Below, one piece after another: positions 1 through 8,965 of a DNA stretch of 64,000 bases. The stretch's first letter is position 1. Each line of letters begins with the position of its first letter. The stretch spans positions 48,240-112,239 of the forward strand of contig CALTUD010000009.1 in assembly GCA_943912335.1 (NCBI GenBank). The letters run 5' to 3'. This stretch comes from an uncultured Acetobacteraceae bacterium. Lineage in GTDB: Bacteria; Pseudomonadota; Alphaproteobacteria; Acetobacterales; Acetobacteraceae. The notes beneath the pieces were generated by a model that made no database searches, was not told where the DNA came from, and saw only the letters and a program-made list of their open reading frames with translations. Position numbers and translations under genes: made by a program.

Positions 1-537
1 ATGCTCCTCCGCCAGCACGCGCGCGGCCAGACTATCCGGCGTATCGCCGTCCAGCACCGGCACCGCCGCCTGACCCAGTATCGGCCCCTCGTCCATCACC
101 TCCGTCACCAGATGCACGGTGCAGCCATGCTGCGTCTCGCCCGCCTCCAGCACGCGCTCATGCGTGTGCAGCCCGGGATAGGCCGGCAGCAGGCTCGGAT
201 GGATGTTCAGCATCCGCCCGGCCCAGCGTCCGCACAGGAACGGCGTCAGCAGGCGCATGTAGCCGGCAAGGCAGACGCATTCGATCCCGGCCGCCTCCAA
301 CGCCGCATCGATCGTCCGCTCATGCGCCGCGCGGTCGCCCCGGAACGGCCGATGGTCGATCGCCGCCGTCGCGATCCCGGCCGCGCGTGCCGTTTCCAGC
401 CCCGCCGCATCCGGCTTGTTGCTCAATACAAGGGCGATCTCTGCCGGAAACGCCGGATCGCGCGCAGCCTCGATCAGGGCTTCCATGTTGGAGCCGCGGC
501 CGCTGATCAGCACCGCGACCCGCATCCGGGCACTCAT
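1..537 (-). CDS. purN: Phosphoribosylglycinamide formyltransferase (3' end cut by window edge)
   Basis: PurN transfers a formyl group from 10-formyltetrahydrofolate to GAR in de novo purine synthesis, in the cytoplasm. The 179 visible residues begin MSARMRVAVLISGRGSNM, with the family's N-terminal SGRGSNM phosphate-binding motif. They continue with the folate-site signature NIHPSLLPAYPG and with H and D in the GCTVHLVTEVMDEGPI segment. The family is about 190-220 residues long, so only a short C-terminal tail is missing beyond position 1. The ATG lies 7 bp after the purM stop, which indicates one purM-purN transcript. Reading from the window edge, the frame is uninterrupted. Confidence 0.95.
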   Translation of the reverse strand, partial: MSARMRVAVLISGRGSNMEALIEAARDPAFPAEIALVLSNKPDAAGLETARAAGIATAAIDHRPFRGDRAAHERTIDAALEAAGIECVCLAGYMRLLTPFLCGRWAGRMLNIHPSLLPAYPGLHTHERVLEAGETQHGCTVHLVTEVMDEGPILGQAAVPVLDGDTPDSLAARVLAEEH

Positions 538-544
538 GCCGGGT

Positions 545-1618
545 TCAGCCGCGAAAGCGCGGCTGCTTCGTGAAGCGCAGGGCAGGAGCCGCCTCCGGAT
601 CGCTCGCCGCCTCGATCCGCCCGATCAGGGAGAACGGAATCCCCAGCTCGCTCAACAAGGACGAGCTGGTCTGCACATCCGACACCACGAGACACATGCC
701 GACGCCGCAGTTGAACACGCGCAGCATCTCCTCGTCCGCCACGTTGCCGGTCTCGGCCAGCCAGCGGAACACCGGCGGCAGGGTCCAGCTTTCGCCGTCC
801 AGCACCGCCACCACGCCCTGCGGCAGAACACGCGGCAGATTGCCCGGCAGACCGCCGCCGGTGATGTGAGCAGCACCGCGCAGCAGCCCGGCACGATGCA
901 GCTCCAGCGTTTCCTTCACGTAGAGCCGCGTCGGCTCCATCAGCGCCTCGCCCAGCGTCCGACCCGTCGCGAAGGGGGCAGGCGCCGACCAGTCCAGCCC
1001 GGACGCCGACATGATCGCCCGCACCAGGGAGAAGCCGTTGGAATGCACGCCGCTCGACGGCAAAGCGAGGATCGAATCGCCCGCCGAGATCCGTTCCGGC
1101 AGCAGCGCGTCGCGTTCGGCCGCGCCCACGGAGAAGCCGGCCAGATCGTAATGCCCCGGCGCATACATGCCGGGCATCTCCGCCGTCTCGCCGCCCACCA
1201 GGGCGCAGCCGGACAGGCGGCAACCCTCGGCGATCCCGGCCACCACCTTGGCGGCATCGGCCACCGCCAGCTTCCCGGTCGCGAAATAATCCAGAAAGAA
1301 CAGAGGCTCCGCGCCCTGCACCACCAGATCGTTCACGCACATCGCAACCAGGTCGATGCCCACCGTCGCGTGCTGCCCGGTCTCGATCGCCAGCATCAGC
1401 TTGGTGCCGACGCCGTCCGTGCAGGACACCAGCACAGGATCGCGGAACCCGGCCGCCTTCAGGTCGAACAGCGCGCCGAATCCGCCCAGCCCGCCCATGG
1501 TGCCGGGCCGGTTCGTCGCCTTCGCCGCAGGCTTGATCGCATCCACCAGCGCATCGCCCGCCTCGATGTCGACGCCCGCGTCGCGATAGGAAACGCCCGG
1601 CTTGGATTCGGTGGTCAT
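545..1618 (-). CDS. purM: Phosphoribosylformylglycinamidine cyclo-ligase (AIR synthetase)
   Basis: PurM closes FGAM to AIR with ATP, the fifth step of purine synthesis. The 357-residue protein begins MTTESKPGVSYRDAGVDIEA and shows the family motifs: SYRDAGVDI at the N-terminus, LVSCTDGVGTK (the ATP-site DGVGTK), VGGETAEMPGMY, SSGVHSNGFSLVR, and HITGGGLPGNLPR towards the C-terminus. Length matches the family (about 345-360). The ATG at 1618 has GGGAG six bases upstream; a TTG 15 bp further out has no ribosome site and was not used. It is followed by purN after 7 bp. The divergent hdaA gene shares the upstream region. Confidence 0.97.
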   Translation of the reverse strand: MTTESKPGVSYRDAGVDIEAGDALVDAIKPAAKATNRPGTMGGLGGFGALFDLKAAGFRDPVLVSCTDGVGTKLMLAIETGQHATVGIDLVAMCVNDLVVQGAEPLFFLDYFATGKLAVADAAKVVAGIAEGCRLSGCALVGGETAEMPGMYAPGHYDLAGFSVGAAERDALLPERISAGDSILALPSSGVHSNGFSLVRAIMSASGLDWSAPAPFATGRTLGEALMEPTRLYVKETLELHRAGLLRGAAHITGGGLPGNLPRVLPQGVVAVLDGESWTLPPVFRWLAETGNVADEEMLRVFNCGVGMCLVVSDVQTSSSLLSELGIPFSLIGRIEAASDPEAAPALRFTKQPRFRG

Positions 1619-1730
1619 GACGAGCTCCCGCAACGATTGGAACGGCTGGGGCGGAAGGGGATCGAAGCGCCGGCCCGTATCCGCTAATAGTCAGCGCTCA
1701 CTTAAGGCAGACGGGGCGGCGCGCAAAGCG

Positions 1731-2588
1731 GTGCGGCGGCGGGACGAACAGCACGGCGCACAACAAGGCGGCTCACAGGCCTCCGTTTGCGGCAGCCACA
1801 GAAGCGGGCAGGGAGCCCAGGGGGACCGTTCGGGCACGCGTCCGGCCGGGCGCCAGCTCGCGCTGCCGTTCGCGCACAGACCGCGATTCGAACGCGCCGA
1901 CTTCCTGCGCGCACCCTCCAACGCCGCCGCCCTGGCCTGGCTCGACCCAGCCGGCGCCACGGGCTGGCCGCAGAATCGCCTGGCGCTCTGGGGCGAAGCC
2001 GGCAGCGGCAAGACCCATCTGCTCCATGTCTGGGCGGCCGAACACGACGCACTGCTTTTGCCCGGCACCGCCCTGCGCGGCCTGGCGCTTCCGTCCCGGA
2101 CCGCGCGCCCGCGACGCTGGCGCGCGATAGCGGTCGACGATGCCGACGAGGCCACGGACGAGGCCGCGCTGCTGCATCTGCTGAACGCCGCCACGGAAGC
2201 CGGGCTGCCGGTACTGCTGACCGCGCGCGCGGCCCCCTCGCGCTGGAGCACCGGGCTGGCCGACCTCGCCAGCCGCCTGCGCGCGATCCATTCGGTGCCG
2301 ATCGGCCAGCCGGACGAGGCCATGCTGCGCATCCTGCTGCTGCGCTTGCTGGTGGAGCGGCAATTGGTGGTGGCACCCTCGGTGGTGGACTGGCTGCTGG
2401 CGCGCCTGCCGCGCACTGCGGGCGCCATGCGCGACGCCGCCCGCGCGCTGGACGAGGCCGCGCTCGCTTCCGGCCGGCGCGTGACGCGCGCGCTGGCCGC
2501 CGCCGTGCTGGAGGATCCGCCGGACTGGTTCTCGGAAGACGATAATCCGCAGGATCGGGACGTGCAGAACGGGGCGCGCCTGCTCTAG
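1731..2588 (+). CDS. hdaA: HdaA-type DnaA-related regulator (regulatory inactivation of DnaA)
   Basis: This is an AAA+ DnaA-like protein that, in alphaproteobacteria, works with the replication clamp to turn ATP-DnaA into ADP-DnaA. Visible features are the QLALPF clamp-binding-like motif followed by HRPRFERADFL, a Walker A (GEAGSGKTHL), a Walker B-like acidic VDDADEA, and a DnaA-like lid region (RLPRTAGAMRDAARALDEAA). DNA-binding domain IV of DnaA is absent, as expected for Hda proteins. The start is uncertain. GTG 1731 gives 285 residues, but the family is about 220-240, and the first ~40 codons look non-coding; the functional start may be a non-ATG codon nearer QLALPF. It diverges from purM, a common alphaproteobacterial arrangement. 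Confidence 0.85.
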   Translation: MRRRDEQHGAQQGGSQASVCGSHRSGQGAQGDRSGTRPAGRQLALPFAHRPRFERADFLRAPSNAAALAWLDPAGATGWPQNRLALWGEAGSGKTHLLHVWAAEHDALLLPGTALRGLALPSRTARPRRWRAIAVDDADEATDEAALLHLLNAATEAGLPVLLTARAAPSRWSTGLADLASRLRAIHSVPIGQPDEAMLRILLLRLLVERQLVVAPSVVDWLLARLPRTAGAMRDAARALDEAALASGRRVTRALAAAVLEDPPDWFSEDDNPQDRDVQNGARLL

Positions 2589-2808
2589 CCGAAATGCGCC
2601 GCGCCGCGTCGCTCGGTGCCGAAACGGAATGGCTTCATGAAGCTTATGTGTAACCTTCCGTTGCGTGATTGACGCATCGTCGGCGCGCGACCCATAGGTG
2701 CTCCCGTGCAATTCAAGCGGCATCGTTGATGATCCGACGGCCCGGCGGCACGCCATCGTGCAGCAAGCCGTGCGCCGATCATCCGGCCAGACAGGAACGG
2801 GTGTAGCC

Positions 2809-4641
2809 ATGAAACGAGCTAGTTGGCGTCAGCATCTTTTGCGGAACACCGCGGCAATCGGCATGCTGGCGGCGGCGATCGCGCCTGCCGCTGCCTCGCC
2901 GGTCCCGGCGGATCAGGCGTCCACCGCGACGCCGATCAAGCATATCGTCGTGATCTACGGCGAGAATGTCTCGTTCGACCATTATTTCGCCACCTATCCG
3001 AACGCCGCGAATCCGCACGGCGAACCGGAGTTCAACGCGTGGCCGGTTCCGGCCGTCAATACGCTCGCCACCGCGGGACTCCTCGATAACAACCCGAACC
3101 TGGACCCGCGCAACGGCACGGGGGCATCCCTGCCGTTCCGGCTCGACCGTACCCAGGCTGCCACCGCCGACCAGAATCATGCCTACACCGCCGAGCAACA
3201 GGCCTACGACGCCGGCAAGATGGATCTGTTTCCGCGCTACACCGGTCGCGGCAGTCCGGGCGGTGCCGGGTCGTTCGGCACCAACGGCCAGGTGATGGGC
3301 TACTACGACGGCAACACCGTCACCGCGCTATGGCACTACGCCCAGCTCTACGCCATGAGCGACAATGCCTACACCGATACGTTCGGTCCCTCGACACCCG
3401 GTGCGCTGGAAATCGCGTCCGGCCAGAACAACGGCATGAAACTGGTGCATTCGAGCAAGAGCTCGTACTACGTTCCCGACAGTGCCGGCGGGCTGACGAT
3501 GATCAACGATGTCGATCCGGCCGGCGATGTCTGCTCGTCAACGACAGACGCCGTCTACATGTCGGGCCAGAACATCGGCGATCTTCTGAACGGCCACCAC
3601 ATCAGCTGGGGCGGGTTCATGGGCGGCTTCGATCTCACCGCCACCAACGGCAACGGCACCACAGGCTGCAAGCGCAGCACGCTGTCCAACGTGGTCGGTG
3701 GCACGATCACCGACTATATTCCTCACCATAACTGGTTCCAGTATTACCCCTCCACCGCCAATCCGAGCCATGCGCGTCCGAGCTCGATCGCGGCAATCGG
3801 TTCCAGCGTGGAGGCCGATGGCCGCACGACCGAGCCGGCCAATCACGAGTACGACCTGAACGACTTCTACGCCGCGCTGCAGGCCGGCAACTTCCCCTCC
3901 GTGTCGTATATCAAGATGCCGGCCTACCAGGACGGGCACGCCGGCTATTCCAATCCGCTCGACGAGCAGCAGGGCGTCGTCGCCCTGATCAATACCATCG
4001 AGCAGAGCCCGGAATGGCCGAGCACGGCGATCATCGTCACCTATGACGATTCCGACGGCTGGTACGACCACCAGTACGCCACCCCGACTTCCGCATCCTA
4101 TTCCAGCGCCGACCAGCTGAACGGCTGGGGCAACTGCGCCTCTGCCAACGGTCGCCCGCTCGGCGTCGAGGGCCGTCAGGTGGATGGACGCTGCGGTCCG
4201 GGCACGCGTATCCCGTTCCTGGTGATCTCGCCCTGGGCGCGTAACGACTACGTCGACCACACCCGGATCACGCAGGCTTCCGTGGTGAAGTTCATCGAGG
4301 ACAACTGGCTCGGCGGCGAGCGGATCAAGGGCGGTTCGTTCGACGACAGCGCTGGATCCATCAACAGCCTGTTCGACTTCGACAGCTCCCATCACCTTCC
4401 GGCGCTCGATTTCCCCCTCGATCCGGTCACCGGCGAATGGGCCAAGCCGTCCTGGCTGAACAGTTTCCCGCAGACGGAGCCGGCCTGGGTGGAGCCGCTC
4501 GTGGCGCAATGGAAATATACCGGCCTGCCGCCCCTGTCCCATTTCGTGACGGCGCTGCCGTCACAGTCGCAGTGGCCGAACTGGCTGCCGCCGGTTCAGG
4601 TCTGGCCGCGCTGGTTCACCAACGTGTTCGTCAACAATTGA
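2809..4641 (+). CDS. Secreted phosphoesterase family protein (acid phosphatase / phospholipase C-like)
   Basis: This 610-residue exported phosphoesterase has an Ala-rich signal peptide ending near AAASPVPA. Just after it comes the family's metal/nucleophile region KHIVVIYGENVSFDHYF, then NAYTDTFGPSTPG, and later IVTYDDSDGWYDHQ and IPFLVISPWAR. These are hallmarks of the phosphoesterase family that includes AcpA acid phosphatases and non-haemolytic phospholipases C. The substrate cannot be told from sequence. ATG 2809 is chosen because AGGAA lies upstream and a signal peptide follows at once; an upstream in-frame extension of 37 codons has no such support. The next gene, a dihaem peroxidase, starts 14 bp after the stop, so the two are probably cotranscribed. 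Confidence 0.88.
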   Translation: MKRASWRQHLLRNTAAIGMLAAAIAPAAASPVPADQASTATPIKHIVVIYGENVSFDHYFATYPNAANPHGEPEFNAWPVPAVNTLATAGLLDNNPNLDPRNGTGASLPFRLDRTQAATADQNHAYTAEQQAYDAGKMDLFPRYTGRGSPGGAGSFGTNGQVMGYYDGNTVTALWHYAQLYAMSDNAYTDTFGPSTPGALEIASGQNNGMKLVHSSKSSYYVPDSAGGLTMINDVDPAGDVCSSTTDAVYMSGQNIGDLLNGHHISWGGFMGGFDLTATNGNGTTGCKRSTLSNVVGGTITDYIPHHNWFQYYPSTANPSHARPSSIAAIGSSVEADGRTTEPANHEYDLNDFYAALQAGNFPSVSYIKMPAYQDGHAGYSNPLDEQQGVVALINTIEQSPEWPSTAIIVTYDDSDGWYDHQYATPTSASYSSADQLNGWGNCASANGRPLGVEGRQVDGRCGPGTRIPFLVISPWARNDYVDHTRITQASVVKFIEDNWLGGERIKGGSFDDSAGSINSLFDFDSSHHLPALDFPLDPVTGEWAKPSWLNSFPQTEPAWVEPLVAQWKYTGLPPLSHFVTALPSQSQWPNWLPPVQVWPRWFTNVFVNN

Positions 4642-4655
4642 AACGGTCCGGCGCG

Positions 4656-6023
4656 GTGAATAGCCTGAGACCCACACGCGCCGCTGTCGGCACCGCCATG
4701 GTTTCCATGGCGGTGCTGCTGCTTGCCGGCACACCCGCGCGGGCGGGAGTGCCCGTTCCGGACGCCGATGGCGCCAATCCGGCGCCCGTACACTTGGTTC
4801 GCGCTCCGGCCGCGCCGCTCTCCGCGGTGGCGGAGGTTGGCCGGGCGATCTTTTTCGACAAGAGCCTGTCCGTTTCCGGAACCATGTCCTGCGCGAGTTG
4901 CCACGATCCGGCGCACGCGTTTGCCCCGACCGGAACCATGGCGGTGATGAAGGGCGGCGCGCACGGCGACCTGTTCGGCGTCCGTGCGGTTCCGTCGCTG
5001 ATGTATCTGGAACGGCAGCCGAACTTCTCGGTCGGGCCGGACCAGGGCGAGGCCGAAGGCCCTCCCGCGCAGATGCTGGCGCAGAGCATCGCCGCCAGCG
5101 CCGGCGCCAGCCGCTCCACCAAGATCGCCGGCAGTTCTGCCGCCACCACCAACATGGTGCCGCAGGGCGGGCTGTTCTGGGACGGGCGCGCGGACACGCT
5201 GCAGATCCAGGCGATGGGCCCGCTCACCAACCGGCTCGAGATGGCCAACGAGAATGCCGATGCGGTGACGGAGCGGCTGAAGCGCGCGCCGTATGCGCAG
5301 CAGCTGGTGCAGATCTTCGGCCCCACCGTGATGAAACAGCCTGGACTTCTCGCGGCTGAGGCGATGTTCGCCGTGGCCCGCTACCAGATCGAGGAGCCGG
5401 CGTTCCACCCCTATTCCAGCAAGTTCGACGCCTGGCTCGAAGGCCGCGCCCGCTTCACCCCTGCGGAAGCGCGCGGCTGGCGGTTGTTCAACGATTCGGC
5501 CAGGGCCAATTGCGCCGGCTGCCATGTGGATCAGGTGCAGGACAATCGGCCGCCGGTGTTCACCGATCACCAGTTCGAGGCCCTGGGCGCGCCGCGCAAC
5601 CCGGACATCCTGTTCAACCGCGATCCCGCCTATTTCGATCTCGGCGTGTGCGGCCCGATCCGCACCGACATGCGCGACCAGAAACAATATTGCGGCATGT
5701 TCCTGACGCCGACGCTTCGCAATGTCGCAACCCGTTCCGTGTTCTTCCACAACGGCGTGTTCCATTCGCTGCGCCAGGTGATGGATTTCTACAACTACCG
5801 CGACGTGGCGCCGGCGCGTGCGTTCCCGCATGCGCCCGACGGCAAGCCGGTCGGGTCGAACGACATTCCGGCCGCTTATCGCGCCAACATCGACGTACAG
5901 GACCCGCCCTTCGACCGGCATCCGGGGGACCTACCGGCCATGAGCGACCAGGACGAAGCGGATATCATCACTTTCCTCGGCACGCTGACCGACGGCTACA
6001 AGCCAGCTTCCAGAACGCCCTGA
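4656..6023 (+). CDS. Dihaem cytochrome c peroxidase (MauG/CcpA superfamily)
   Basis: This is a periplasmic c-type cytochrome of about 455 residues. A signal peptide (MVSMAVLLLAGTPARA core) is followed by two haem-attachment motifs, CASCH near residue 75 and CAGCH near residue 290, with FFDKSLSVSG in front of the first as in bacterial cytochrome c peroxidases. C-terminal motifs FLTPTLRNVA and FHNGVFHSLRQVMDFYN match the family. It reduces peroxides or oxidises a protein/organic partner using periplasmic electrons. Start GTG 4656 gives a basic N-terminus before the hydrophobic core; TTG 4638 is an alternative. It follows the phosphoesterase by 14 bp. The partner substrate is unknown. Confidence 0.9.
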   Translation: MNSLRPTRAAVGTAMVSMAVLLLAGTPARAGVPVPDADGANPAPVHLVRAPAAPLSAVAEVGRAIFFDKSLSVSGTMSCASCHDPAHAFAPTGTMAVMKGGAHGDLFGVRAVPSLMYLERQPNFSVGPDQGEAEGPPAQMLAQSIAASAGASRSTKIAGSSAATTNMVPQGGLFWDGRADTLQIQAMGPLTNRLEMANENADAVTERLKRAPYAQQLVQIFGPTVMKQPGLLAAEAMFAVARYQIEEPAFHPYSSKFDAWLEGRARFTPAEARGWRLFNDSARANCAGCHVDQVQDNRPPVFTDHQFEALGAPRNPDILFNRDPAYFDLGVCGPIRTDMRDQKQYCGMFLTPTLRNVATRSVFFHNGVFHSLRQVMDFYNYRDVAPARAFPHAPDGKPVGSNDIPAAYRANIDVQDPPFDRHPGDLPAMSDQDEADIITFLGTLTDGYKPASRTP

Positions 6024-6039
6024 TCCGATCGGAAGAAGA

Positions 6040-6067
6040 AAGGGGGGCGAACCAGGGCACCCCCCTT
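6040..6067. terminator. Hairpin between convergent peroxidase and sugar-porter genes
   Basis: AAGGGGGG (6040-6047) pairs with CCCCCCTT (6060-6067) across a 12-base loop in the 45-bp gap between two convergent genes. It sits where a bidirectional terminator is needed. There is no long T-tract. Confidence 0.55.
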
Positions 6068-6068
6068 C

Positions 6069-7505
6069 TCAGTCCTCGTCGCTTTCCACGACGGTCATCC
6101 CACGCCCCTGCGCGAATGTGCCGTCGCGCAGCGCCTGCTCGATCTCCTCGAGAGACCGGTTGCCGGTCTCCGGCACGAAACGGCGCACGAAGGCCCAGGC
6201 CAGCAGGTTCACCGCCCCGAACAGGCAGAACGTCCCCGCCGTGCCCAGCGCCTCGACGATATGCAGCGTGGTCAGCGACACCAGCAGATCGCACACCCAG
6301 ACGGTGACGCTCGCCAGACCCATGCCGGTGCCGCGCACCGCCATCGGAAACACCTCGGACGCGATCAGCCACACCGTCACCGACAGCGACCCGCAGTTGA
6401 ACACGATGTAGCCCATCAGCCCGGCCAGCATCAGCCACATGCGCCAGCCGGACGGATCGCCGCCGAGCAGGCACAGCCCAGACACCGCCAGACAGACGGC
6501 CGCCACCGGAAGCATCAGCAGCAGCAGACGCCGCCGCCCGGTGCGATCCACCATCGCCATGCCCGCGGCCGTGCCCAGCGCGGAAGCCACGCCCACGCCC
6601 ACCGTCGCCAGCAGCGCGCCGCCATGGCCGAGCCCGGCATGGGACAGGATGATCGGGGCGTAGTAGATCACCACGTTCGGCCCGGTGAGCTGCGACAGGG
6701 CCGCCACGCCGAGACCGGCGATCAGCGCCGGACGGCACCAGCGGCTCTTCAGCTCGCTCCAGCCGCTTTCCTGCTGCGACACCGCCTTGCGGATGCGCTT
6801 CATCTCGCGCTGCGCCGAAGCCCGGTTCGGCCGCACCCGCTCCAGCGCCGCCAGCGCCTCGTCGCCCCGTCCGCGCAGAAACAGCCAGCGCGGGCTTTCC
6901 GGCAGGGCGATCATGCCGAAACCCAGCAGAACCGCCGGGATCACGCCGATCAGGAACATGGTGCGCCAGGCCTCGTGCGACCCGGACACGCCGTAGCCGA
7001 CCAGGAACGCCAGCAGGATCCCGCCCACCACGGCGAGCTGGAACAACACCACCAGCACGCCGCGATGCCGCGACGGCGCCAGCTCGGCCACATACACGGG
7101 AATGATCTGCGTCGCCGCACCCACCGATACGCCCAGCAGCAGACGCGCCAGCAGAAGCCCGGTCAGGCTCGGCGTCATCCCGCTCCCGGCCGCGCCGAGC
7201 GCGAACAGGACCGCGCCGATCATGATCGTCCGGCGCCGCCCGATCCGGTCCGAGATCGGCCCGCTCAGCGCCGCACCCGCCACGGCGCCGAGATTCAGCG
7301 CCGCCACCACCAGCTCTTGCCCGCCGGTGCTCAGCGTGTAGCTCTTGGTGATGCTCAAGAGGGCCGCGGAGATGATCCCGGTGTCGTAGCCGAACAGAAG
7401 CCCGCCCAACGCGCCCACGGCCGCGCACAGGATGACGAACCCGCCCATCCTGTCGCTGCCGGGCGCCGTCTGCGCGGTGCTCGCCCGCGCATCCGCCACC
7501 ATCAT
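6069..7505 (-). CDS. MFS sugar porter family transporter
   Basis: This is a 12-helix inner-membrane sugar/H+ symporter of 478 residues. Sugar-porter signatures are all present: GGLLFGYDTGIISAALLSI in helix 1, SDRIGRRRT in loop 2-3, RLLLGVSVGAATQIIPVYVAE, PESPRWLF at the end of helix 6, VDRTGRRRLLLL in loop 8-9, and PETGNRSLEEIEQAL after helix 12. The ATG at 7505 overlaps the stop of the upstream polyol dehydrogenase (ATGA), so translation is coupled and the transported substrate is probably the polyol or sugar that enzyme uses. A longer frame upstream runs inside the dehydrogenase gene and was rejected. Confidence 0.94.
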   Translation of the reverse strand: MMVADARASTAQTAPGSDRMGGFVILCAAVGALGGLLFGYDTGIISAALLSITKSYTLSTGGQELVVAALNLGAVAGAALSGPISDRIGRRRTIMIGAVLFALGAAGSGMTPSLTGLLLARLLLGVSVGAATQIIPVYVAELAPSRHRGVLVVLFQLAVVGGILLAFLVGYGVSGSHEAWRTMFLIGVIPAVLLGFGMIALPESPRWLFLRGRGDEALAALERVRPNRASAQREMKRIRKAVSQQESGWSELKSRWCRPALIAGLGVAALSQLTGPNVVIYYAPIILSHAGLGHGGALLATVGVGVASALGTAAGMAMVDRTGRRRLLLLMLPVAAVCLAVSGLCLLGGDPSGWRMWLMLAGLMGYIVFNCGSLSVTVWLIASEVFPMAVRGTGMGLASVTVWVCDLLVSLTTLHIVEALGTAGTFCLFGAVNLLAWAFVRRFVPETGNRSLEEIEQALRDGTFAQGRGMTVVESDED

Positions 7506-8965
7506 TCCGGGATCGCTCCCAGCACGCCCTTTTCGCGGATGCGCGTCTGCGCATCGCGGATCGCCTGTTTGAACGCCGGCGTCGTCGCCTTCTGCCATCC
7601 AGCGAACGGCGCGATCCGCAGCGCCGCATCCAGATCGTCGCCGGTCGCCGCCGCACGATCGGCCTCGTTCAGCGTCGGCTCCTCGAACGGGATCGGCTCG
7701 CCTTTCTGATCCCGGCCGCGCAGCGCCTCCAGATAGGCGGCGATCAGGAAGGCCGGCCGGCTCATGTCATAGCCGTGTTCCAGCATCAGCCGGATCGTCG
7801 TCGTCATGAACACCGGGATCTTGGAGGCCCCGTCGCTGCCCACGCGCAGCAGCCCGTCCATCATCGCCGCGTTGGAGAAGCGCGCCAGCACCTCGCCGCG
7901 ATAGGCATCGAGGTCGACCCCTTCCGGCGGCGTCAGTAGCGGGATCACGTCCTGGCTCATGAACGCGTCGAGCAGCCCGGCGATCTTCGTGTCCGTCATC
8001 GCGTCGTGCACGAAACGGAACCCGGCCAGCAGGCCCGGATAGACCAGCATCATGTGCGAGGCGTTCAGCATCCGCTGCTTCACCGCCTCCCACTCGTGCA
8101 CGGCGTCGGAGAACTGCACGCCCTCGCGCTCCCAATGCGGCCGGCCGGCGCAGAACTTGTCCTCGACCACCCATTGCGAGAACGCTTCCGCCAGAACCGG
8201 GCTGCGATCGTCGATGCCGCTGTGCGCGTTCAGATCGGCGGCCAGCTCCTTGCTCACGGTCGGCGCGATGCGGTCCACCATCGCGTTGGGGAAGGAGACG
8301 TTCGCCTCCATCCAGTCCGCCAGCGCCGGGTCACGCAGACGGGCGAAGCCGGTGAAGGCCGCGCGCGCCGCATCGCCGTTGGAGCGCAGATTGTCACAGG
8401 ACAGAACCGTGAACGGACCGGCCCCGGTGTCGCAACGGCGACGCAGCGCCTCCGCCACGAAGCCGAACACGGTGCGCGGCTGTTCCGGATGGGCGAGATC
8501 GTGCTGCACGTCGGGATGGTCGGCGTCGAACCGGTTCTCCTCGTCCAGCAGATAGCCGCCTTCGGTGATGGTCATGCTGACGATGCGGATGGCGGGATCG
8601 GCCATGCGCCGCAGCACCGCTTCCGGATCGGCCGGCGCCAGCAGGCTGTCGATCATCGCGCCGATCACCCGCACCGAGCGGGTACCGTCCGGCGCCATCT
8701 CCGTCAGCGAGTACAACCCATCCTGGTCGCGGAACAAAGCCGCCTTGGCTTCTGAACGCGCGCCGCCGGACAGGCCGACGCCGACGATGCCCCAATGCTG
8801 CTGCCCGGAATGCGACAGGCAGCGTTCCGTGTAGGCGGCAAGATGAGAACGGAAGAAATTGCCGATGCCGAAATGAACGATGCCTGCGCTGATCGAGCGC
8901 CTGCCGTAATCGAGGGCCGGAACATCAAAGGATTGGCTTTCGAGTGCGGCATTGTTCAAAGGCAA
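7502..8965 (-). CDS. Mannitol 2-dehydrogenase / long-chain polyol dehydrogenase
   Basis: This is an NAD-dependent long-chain polyol dehydrogenase (mannitol/fructuronate family, 487 residues) that interconverts a sugar alcohol and its keto-sugar in the cytoplasm. Seen: the nucleotide-binding region GIVHFGIGNFFRSH, TITEGGYLLD, SCDNLRSNG, SFPNAMVDRIAP, FCAGRPHWEREGVQF, and the catalytic Lys-Asn-His segment (AVKQRMLNASH). The start is TTG 8965 because AGGAG lies 7 bases upstream; a GTG 39 bp earlier has no ribosome site. It is cotranscribed and overlaps by 4 bp with a sugar porter. Mannitol, arabitol or sorbitol are all possible substrates. Confidence 0.92.
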   Translation of the reverse strand: MPLNNAALESQSFDVPALDYGRRSISAGIVHFGIGNFFRSHLAAYTERCLSHSGQQHWGIVGVGLSGGARSEAKAALFRDQDGLYSLTEMAPDGTRSVRVIGAMIDSLLAPADPEAVLRRMADPAIRIVSMTITEGGYLLDEENRFDADHPDVQHDLAHPEQPRTVFGFVAEALRRRCDTGAGPFTVLSCDNLRSNGDAARAAFTGFARLRDPALADWMEANVSFPNAMVDRIAPTVSKELAADLNAHSGIDDRSPVLAEAFSQWVVEDKFCAGRPHWEREGVQFSDAVHEWEAVKQRMLNASHMMLVYPGLLAGFRFVHDAMTDTKIAGLLDAFMSQDVIPLLTPPEGVDLDAYRGEVLARFSNAAMMDGLLRVGSDGASKIPVFMTTTIRLMLEHGYDMSRPAFLIAAYLEALRGRDQKGEPIPFEEPTLNEADRAAATGDDLDAALRIAPFAGWQKATTPAFKQAIRDAQTRIREKGVLGAIPE

